A stretch of DNA of 64,000 nt from Saturnia japonica (Eukaryota > Arthropoda > Insecta > Lepidoptera > Saturniidae). The translations under genes were made by a program, and so were the position numbers. Location of the stretch: NCBI GenBank assembly GCA_033032175.1, contig CM065321.1:17802301-17866300 (forward strand). The letters run 5' to 3'. Of this stretch, positions 52,313 through 61,300 are shown piece after piece (within the stretch, counting starts at the first letter, position 1; each line of letters starts with the position of its first letter). Below the pieces are notes generated by a model. It was not told the DNA's origin. It saw nothing but the letters and a program-made list of their open reading frames with translations, and ran no database searches.

Positions 52313-55300
52313 GTAAGTAACAAAACATACAACAACATAAAGAATATCACAGACTGCTGAGCATGCTATTTTATAAAACTAACCTTTTAAAAACGAGAAC
52401 CTTTGTTTTGATGCTTGATTTTGTTTCCGAATATATCTATATAATATAATATAATATCATAAAGTGTTTTAAACAAACGTGGAAAGCTAATAATATGTAA
52501 CTACGTACGATAGAGCTTTTAGGGGTTGGGATTTAGAATCGTTTTGTACAAATTAGGGGTTGAAATCAATAGAGATTATATCCCTGGTTATAACGGCACC
52601 AATATCATTTAGAAGGTAATTCACAAGTCTAAAGAAAATTAATAAAACAATTCTAACCTCAAAATATAAAAGATTTTGGTTGCCAAAACAAAAAATCAAA
52701 ATTTTGTCTTATTCTGTCATCCTATATGTTTGTTTACTATTTCGATAAGCTCCGCTGAGATAGTATACAAAGACAGTTCAGTTACAATCAGGGATCTATT
52801 TTAAACCCAACCCCTACAACCCGTACTGCCATTTATGGCTACTATGTCTAAAAAAGTACAAACTCAGATTGAACAAATGACGTTTAGAACTTAGATGAAA
52901 TAGATGCATTATACTATCAGTAAAATCAATTTGAAATTGTTTCATCAGTATGTTAAAACAAAAGAGATAAGAAATCACAGCATAAGGTGAAAACTCTGTT
53001 GTGAAAAAAGGATAAATGTTGTTTGCATGTAAAGACCGTCAATGGTGTATCTACTTATAAAATATGATTAAATTGAACTGTGTTTTTAGACTTGTATTTC
53101 AACAGAGCTTAACAAAATAATAATAAAAATTTTAATGATGGCTCAGCTTTAGATTACATTCCATTGTGGTGCGACTCCAAATTTTTTTACAGTTAAATCA
53201 CTTTACAATTAGGCTAATTAAAAAATTTCAACTGGGGAAATAAACATAGTTTATGAGAAATAAATTTCCTATAACTGGAAATCTGACAATACAAATGTCA
53301 GTTATTTGGAGTTGTCATAAAGTTTACTGTTGAAATATAGTTATATATAACAATAATTTGAAATAAATATATATATATAAGTTCATAATGTTTTTAATAA
53401 TTATTTTTTTAGTTTTTGAATGATTATTGTTTTGTCTACTTCAAATATGACCAACTTAAAATTTTGTATTATTTTGTGTTTTGAGTGAGATATTTATATT
53501 TTTCCATTGTGGTTATACAATTGGTTAGCTTAGGTTTAATCATAATGCCAGATACATATAATTATCAGTTAAAATTCATATATTTACTTTTCATTTTAAT
53601 GCATGGTTGGCATATACATAATTTTTACACATGCACTCTGTTATGACATTTGCTTGAACTTTTTGAGTTATTATGTTGATAGTGAAGAATGGTTGATATT
53701 TGTGAACAAGTACTTAAAAGTTAAATAATATTCATTTTTGTTATATTAATCACTAGCTGCCTAATGCTAAACTAATGCCTGTATGAATTTTGCTCCCCTG
53801 CTCCTGGCTATTTTAAAAACAAAAATGCTTATTGTTTATGTTCCTTAGAAGATAGATGTATACTCTCCCAGACTTTTTAATGCCTATAATTATGTAGTAC
53901 ATTAATTTGCTATATTTCTTATGGTTTACTTAGCATAAGCCATTTAAGCACCCAAATTGATTCACCATGTCCAGTTTTATATTTATTTGTGCGGAACCCT
54001 AATACATTTTCTAAAATAAAAGTAGCCTAAGTTACTTTATAAAATGATTATATATCTATCAGTGAAAGTCCCGTCAAAATCGGTCCAACTGTTTTGGAGT
54101 AGAGCATCAATGAAAAATGTTGCAAAAATGTGAAAAATGTATTCTTTTTGAGAGCATCCTTTGCGTGCTCTGTTTAAATAGGTAAAAATTATGTGTGACG
54201 TAATTGACCCTCTTAAAAACTAAAAAAAAAGTCTGCGATAGTACATGTCTATCTTTTAAGGTTGACTCAATATAATTTTATGGTAATAAAATATTTTCTA
54301 AAATAATGCATTATTTGCGAAGGTGTTTTTATAAACATGGTATTAATCCTTATCAAAATAAATAGATTATTCATCACAACTATTTAATTTTGGGCAAAAT
54401 TGCCCTTGACATTAATATTACAACTAATATTGATTTCAATGAATATCTTGGGAGATATCACAGTTTTAAAATAACTCTGCAGCAAAATAATAATAAACTA
54501 CCGGCGGGTGCATTTTAGTGGAATGATGTGGGAGGCGGGCAGCACCTATAGGTGCCTACAACAATAGTTCTTTGTGTCTGCCTATGACCCACTCTATATC
54601 TCTCTCTTTTGTGACACAGACAAAGTCGCATGGGTCAGCTGGTCTGAAATAAAGTACAATACTTTATTATACAGTAGATGTGGCATTTAGTCTGCTTTAT
54701 ATAGATGATTTCAGTAGCACTTCTCAAAGTAGTAAATAGACATATCTTTTATTCCCACCCTTTTAATTGAAACTAATGTCACTGCTTTACTGTATAAGTC
54801 ATAGATTTTATATAATACATCTATGGTATAAATATCACTGATGAGTCTTCATCACAAACATTCCTTCCTAGGAGTAAATAAAACTTATAAATTGTATGTA
54901 TAATAAATTAAGGTGACAGAATTTTCTGGGCCCAGAATGTAATTAGTTGAAGTTTTTTTTGTTGTATTTATAAAATATCATCACAATTTATTATGTAGAA
55001 AATGAGAAAACTAATAAGCTGGTAAGTTAAGAAGTAAGTAAAGATTATGAATTAATCATTTGATGTAAATTAATTCAAACAATAAGAAATTGAACAATGA
55101 AATGAATAATATATTATATAATAAATGAATAGAAATACAATATATTTTATCAGATAATTAATTAAACAATACAAAATTAGAACTAACAGTAAAGTTCCAA
55201 AAAATGAATATTCAAAATAAAACTTACAATGTATTCATATTTACAAATTGATTCATTAGTCATCTTTTGATGGGAACTGTATTTTCAGTGCTGACATCTG

Positions 55301-58300
55301 ACAGTTCTGGACTGTAAACACTCCTGTGCTGTGTAGATCACTCATTTTGTAATGTAATTTATATCATAACCTATTTATAAAATTTGTGTGTTTTTTAACA
55401 ACCTTTCACTTTAAAAAATAACTCTGTATCAAAAATTATCAACAGTATTTCAAAAGAAGTTTGTTTAAATATACATAGTTTATTTACATGACCTCATTTT
55501 TACGGAATATTTTAAAACTCTGGTTTCAGATTGATAAAATTCACAGAATTTTTTGTGATTGTTTGATTATGTATTACCTATTAATTGACACCATTTTCCA
55601 TATTCTTACATCTCTCTTATTATCCATGCCCAAGATCCATCTCCTTTACAATATTATATAAGCTCTTACCTTAAGGTAGCTAATGTACTATATTATATAA
55701 AGTCTTAGCAAGAGTTAAGCCAGAACCTGAGATTGAAAGTGTGAAACAACCTCCATGTAAGCATTGATTGTGCATCAGTTTCAGGGCGGCGACACGAGTA
55801 CAATGCAGCCGGCCGCGCTTTTCACACATCCTGCGCTCCATAGTACGCTCCAGCCGACGCAACTTGTCACGCAACATGTAGCGCCACATGTCGTGCCACA
55901 ACAGACACAGCCTGGTGAGTGGTAGCGAGCGGCGAGCCCGCATGGAGACCGGAACGGATCAGAGCGCGTCTAACGTCGCCGGCTGTGCTCGCTGTTGCAG
56001 GCGCCGACCGCGGCCGGGAGACTCGCGAGCGCCTCCACGCCGGGACCGCAGCGCTCGGGGCCTCGCCTCGCCCTCCGCCTCGCCCCGCATACCCCCGTTC
56101 CCTGTTGTACCGTCCTCAGTGATCAGTGTTTCTGCTTTCTGTTTCAGGCTAGATATAAGTTAGGTTACATATGGTAGGTGCGCCGCGCGACGGCTGCCGG
56201 GCGGCGACGGCGACTCCGCGCGTTCCGCACGTACTTACCTCCGTACGCTCTATTCGCCCCGAACGCCCGACGATGTACGAGAGGGCTTACGCACTCGCCG
56301 CCCTCCGACACAGTGGGGCGGGTAGCGGGGGCGGCGAGCTCGTCGACAGGCAGAGTGCGAGAGACGAGTGAACGAGCCCACTGTCGCGTGCGAGCAGAGC
56401 GCGCGGGGCTCGACCTCACCGCTGTTCTGTGTTGCAGGTGCTCCGCCCGGTGCGCCCATCTACGACCTGCGCCAGCTCGGAGACGTCTTCACAGGTACTG
56501 CTCCCTACTCTTGGCTAATCTCATCACGATGTAAACACGTAGCAATATGTATGTATGTGGAATGTGGCAGGACCGGGCGCGCGGTGCTCCACGCTGCCGG
56601 GCATCCTGGGCGGGTCTCTGCCGCGGCTCAACGCCGACCAGCAGGACGCTGTCACTCGCGCCAAGAAGTACGCCATGGAGCAGAGCATCAAGATGGTCCT
56701 CATGAAACAGACGCTCGCACACCAGCAGCAGCAGATGGCATCGCAGCGCACGCAGGTGCAGCGCCAACAAGCGCTCGCGCTCATGTGCAGGTACGTGTAC
56801 ACACACATAGTGACGCACTCACACACACGCATACACGTGCTATGATGAGAGCGATGCGCCGAGGCTCCCCACCCTGTGTGCAGGTCGAGCCCTTGAGAAG
56901 TGTTCTATGCTGAAAAGATCTGAGCGCTGCGTGACGGCGTGGGCACAGTTCCTCGCACAACTGCTCGCAGTAACAGTGCACGTCTGTATCCACAGAGTCT
57001 ACGTGGGTTCAATCTCATTCGAGCTGAAGGAAGACACGATCCGGCAAGCGTTCCTACCGTTTGGTCCTATCAAATCGATCAACATGTCTTGGGATCCCGT
57101 CACGCAGAAGCACAAGGGTTTCGCGTTCGTCGAGTACGAGATTCCGGAGGCGGCGCAGCTCTCCCTCGAACAGATGAACGGCGTCATGCTGGGTGGTAGG
57201 TGAGTACGCACTGTACCCGCGAAGAGCCGATCCCACCTCACTTATCACTCACTCACTCTGTGTCTGTTCTGCAACAGGAACATAAAGGTGGTCGGGCGGC
57301 CGTCCAACATGCCGCAAGCGCAGGCTGTCATCGACGAGATACAGGAGGAGGCCAAACAGTACAACCGCATCTACGTCGCCTCCATACACCCCGAGCTCAC
57401 AGAAGATGATATCAAAAAGTACGCCACCCATACTATTTACCTATACTACTAAATCGCCACTCCCCTCATTGTGCTCTCCGCTTCAAATATCAAATCTGTA
57501 GCACTATAGCCCAACCGATATAAGTGCGACCCTCCCCAATTTTTGTGGAATGTGGGAGAGGAACAAAATCGACCAATGAGTTAGTATGTTGCGGGCCATC
57601 GGAAAATTGCAAATGATGATGGACAAGGTCTCTGTTGTGACTTTGTATTGATTGCTTAACAAGACAAGTCATTTGCCATCCTTTCACACAACGGATTGTG
57701 ACCAAACTACGGGAGATATGACTGGAAACTCTCCATCTCCCACCATACTCACCAGTCCTTGTTCCAACTGATTGACATTATTGTCGCAATTTTGAATAAC
57801 TTTTCACGTGAGAAAAATTCCAAATCTGATGAAATGGTGAAAACGTCTTTAAAGTTAACGAGTTTTTAGGAGCTGTTTTGGGCGAAGTAAATGAAACGTC
57901 GAGACTCAGGTTTTATGTGTCTATTTATTGACCGCGCTATGTGGCGGCCTGGCGGGTAGCGAACGGATTGCCGATCGCAGTCGCGTAACAATATTTATAT
58001 CGTTTCACACAAGCTTATTGATTCCTGCCCCCAGGATTTCTATAGGAGAGGTATCAATGAACTTCGCTCGGTCCTTTCGAAACAATAGCATCGCATTGAA
58101 GTGTAGTGGAAGACTTCTCATCTGATCCTTCGATGGAGTGTGTTATGTGACTTAACATTGGCCTGCGTTACGCAGGGCTGACAAGTTTACAAATTTTTCA
58201 ATAATAAAAATAAAATCGCGACTGATGGCGTCTACGCTGACGGAAGGAGCTACACAATTCACCGGTAACAGTCAAGAGATAGGTGAGATAAGTTAAGTCA

Positions 58301-61300
58301 GCTAGTCATGTCGTCCACCGGTTTCTCACACCGGTTCCATTCGTGGCCACATTTCAACTTTACACAATATAATAACACAACAAACGGCCGCAATAGGGAA
58401 AATATCCATGGCCCAATACAGTTCAAACAAACAATTACCTCATTAGCCTAGTGATCGCAAGCGCGACTATTATGATCGAGGTCCTGGGTTCGATTCTCAG
58501 GTCGAGCAAAGTGTTTTTGGGTTTTTCTATGAAATTGTTTCGCCCCCTAACATGGGACCTAAAAAACATACACGGCGAACTATGGGTGCAGATTAGTACA
58601 CCTCTGCCTAACCTTTCGGGCATACAAACTGAGGTACGCGAAACTCAAACCGGCACATTGACTTTCAAGACAATCACGATTGGCCGTAATATAGGGAGAA
58701 TATATCTCGTCCCATACAGAGAGCCCAACAAACGCGTATTCAATCAACTGACAATAATAATTAACAAGGCAATGTGCAATTTATATAGTGATCCGATCAA
58801 AAAACATAACTTCTCAAAACAATAGAAGGTGGCGCGGCACACGCATGAATCAAGAACAAAAAGGTGACAACAGCTGTCCGCGCGATAAGCGCCAAGTTGC
58901 TTAGATGGAGAAAATTAAAGACAACTTGTGTTGCCAGACTTTGGCTATTTGTGTGAATTATCTCGATTTCGAAAGTACTTTTTGCCACTTGGAAAGTAGA
59001 CTGTAAACAAAAATCTAAGAAAATTATCTAAATGAAAGCATAAATGAAAAAAAAAAACATTATAGTTGTACAAGTCCGTCTGCGACCGTCCTTCGTGAGA
59101 TAGACATCGTCGCGTTGGCGGGATCGAAGTAGCACGACATTTCGTTACTACACTACACATTACACTAAAATAAACAGTATGTTGTCTCGACAGTGTTCTT
59201 GAAATAATTACTTAAAGCTGCTCGGTAGATAAACATGTACTAGCGCTGCCCTCTGACTGAATTTCTTGGGTTACTTACTTACGTATTTGATAATGCTATA
59301 TTAAATTGTCGTTTATTTTAATTTTAGTTATTTAAACTTGGATTTTATTTCTAGTTTCAAGAGTGATTGTGAGATAGTATGAAAGGAATGTACATTTCTT
59401 TTTGTGATTTTTTTTTTTGCTTCAATACGTAGTATAAAGTTAACTCGCTATCCACATCTGTCTGTTTTTCCATTTACTTCTTGTAAACCAATCAACGGAT
59501 TTTTATACGGTTTTCACTGTCATTTAGAGATTTTTTTACGCAAGGTTTGCATATACAATACATTCTAATAAATTTATGTACAGTAGAGAAAATTGAATGT
59601 TTTATAATAAAGTCTTAAAAAAATAATGTTCCAGCGCTTACATGGCTTACGCTGGCTAAACCTTATGAGATACATTAATATAATGTTTTAAAAAATCGTA
59701 GTTCTTCAAAGAGTTTAGAGAAAAGTCTGCGATCGCATATTATGTCTAACTTTTAAGGTTAACTTACAGTAACTGCTAGCGCGGGTTATATATACATTTT
59801 TATAAAAATCTTTTGTGGACTGTATTTTGCGAAATCTTATAGTGACACAATAATGGGAATAATGGCAGGGTTAAATAGAAATAAGCGGGTAGGTACTTAC
59901 GAGAATTCACGTGGCCGCCGCGCCCCTATGCACTCGCTTTGTATTCATCAAACACTTAGTCTATACGGAGCGGGTAGAACGGTACTGAACGGACGAACAG
60001 TGCTGGTGACAATTTGCGGCACATAGCAAGAGGGAGCGGTAAAGGGCGCGGGAGCGGTGTGGATAGGTGAATCAAGGATGGGTCACTATTGCGTCAATGC
60101 ACTGATCCTAACGTATAGTGGCGCAACTAAACATAATTAAAAACATTGGGTTATTTCAGTATTAATTTTTATTTATTATAGATAAAAATGTTACTTAACT
60201 TGGACATTTAATGTAGAATAAAATTGTCCCTTACATTATAATTATAACATTTAAATAAATACCGTAGAACTTATCACGGATTCAAATTACGCACATCCAA
60301 AGAAATCTCTCGCTGCGAAACGGTTGGTCGGCACTCCGCGCCTATGATTAATTGCGCGGCGCATCACGAACTATCAATACTAAACTGATAAATTTAAGTC
60401 ATCGTTTATAAAATATAATAACACCACTTTGTAAACTGCACACGTGCGACACTGGGGCGGGTCGCCAGTAGTTTAGTAAATTATAAACAATTTTAAATTC
60501 TAGGAAGTGAGTAATATAATATTCACAATTAGTTATTAAATTACGTAACTGCGGCGCACCCGCGAACAGTAGAGAAGTTTACCTAGATTTCGAAGTATAT
60601 CGTTTGAGACGTTTGTATGAAGACGTAATACTGTTTACTTTAGTGTACTGTGAGTGCGTACTGTTATAAGCGGGTATAACAGTACGTACGTCACGCAATT
60701 ACATAGGTTTCCTTTCCGTACTACACAACCCGCCCCTATTATCGTCTGGTGTACCTCGCCCCCGCCAACGTCTGTCGGCTACATAGGACGGTCGCGCACG
60801 AACTTGTACAACTGTAGTAATGTAATTTTATCCAATGAACTTTTCACATGAGTATTTATTTAATAATGATAGTCTTTTTTAAATATGTATAGTATGTTCG
60901 GAACCACGGTCAGGCTATACAAGTTGTCTTTAGTTTTTTCTATCTGGGTAACTTGGCGCTTACCGCGCTTTCAGCTGTCACTTTCGTTCTTGCTCCACGC
61001 GAGGTTTTTTGCGCTATGAGATGAGATATACTCTCCCTATATGGGCAATCGTAATTGTCTTGAAGGTCAATGTGCCGGATTTGAGTTACGCATTACTCCG
61101 TTTCATAACTTGAAGAAAATCTCTTGTAATTGTTTGTTTGAATCGTGTTGGGTTGCGGGACGAAACCCCTTTGTTACGGCCGTTTGTTATGTTGTTATAG
61201 TGTGTAAACTTGTAATCTCGCCATGAGACAAATTGGTGAGAGAAGCCAGTGGACGACATGACTGACTTAACTTATTCCACCTATTCATTGACTATTGCCG

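Noticed and set aside
55990..56160. Extra hfp exons after TTGCAG (55999) and TTTCAG (56147)
   Set aside because: The first has no donor that keeps the frame; the second runs into a stop after ten codons. Splicing 55914 to 56438 gives the correct phase without them.
56368..56913. 181-residue ORF across hfp exons 3-4
   Set aside because: It reads through introns and departs from the conserved hfp frame in exon 4.
58436..58510. Functional tRNA gene
   Set aside because: It has pol III box-like motifs, but the acceptor and other stems cannot be formed and SINE tail sequence follows.
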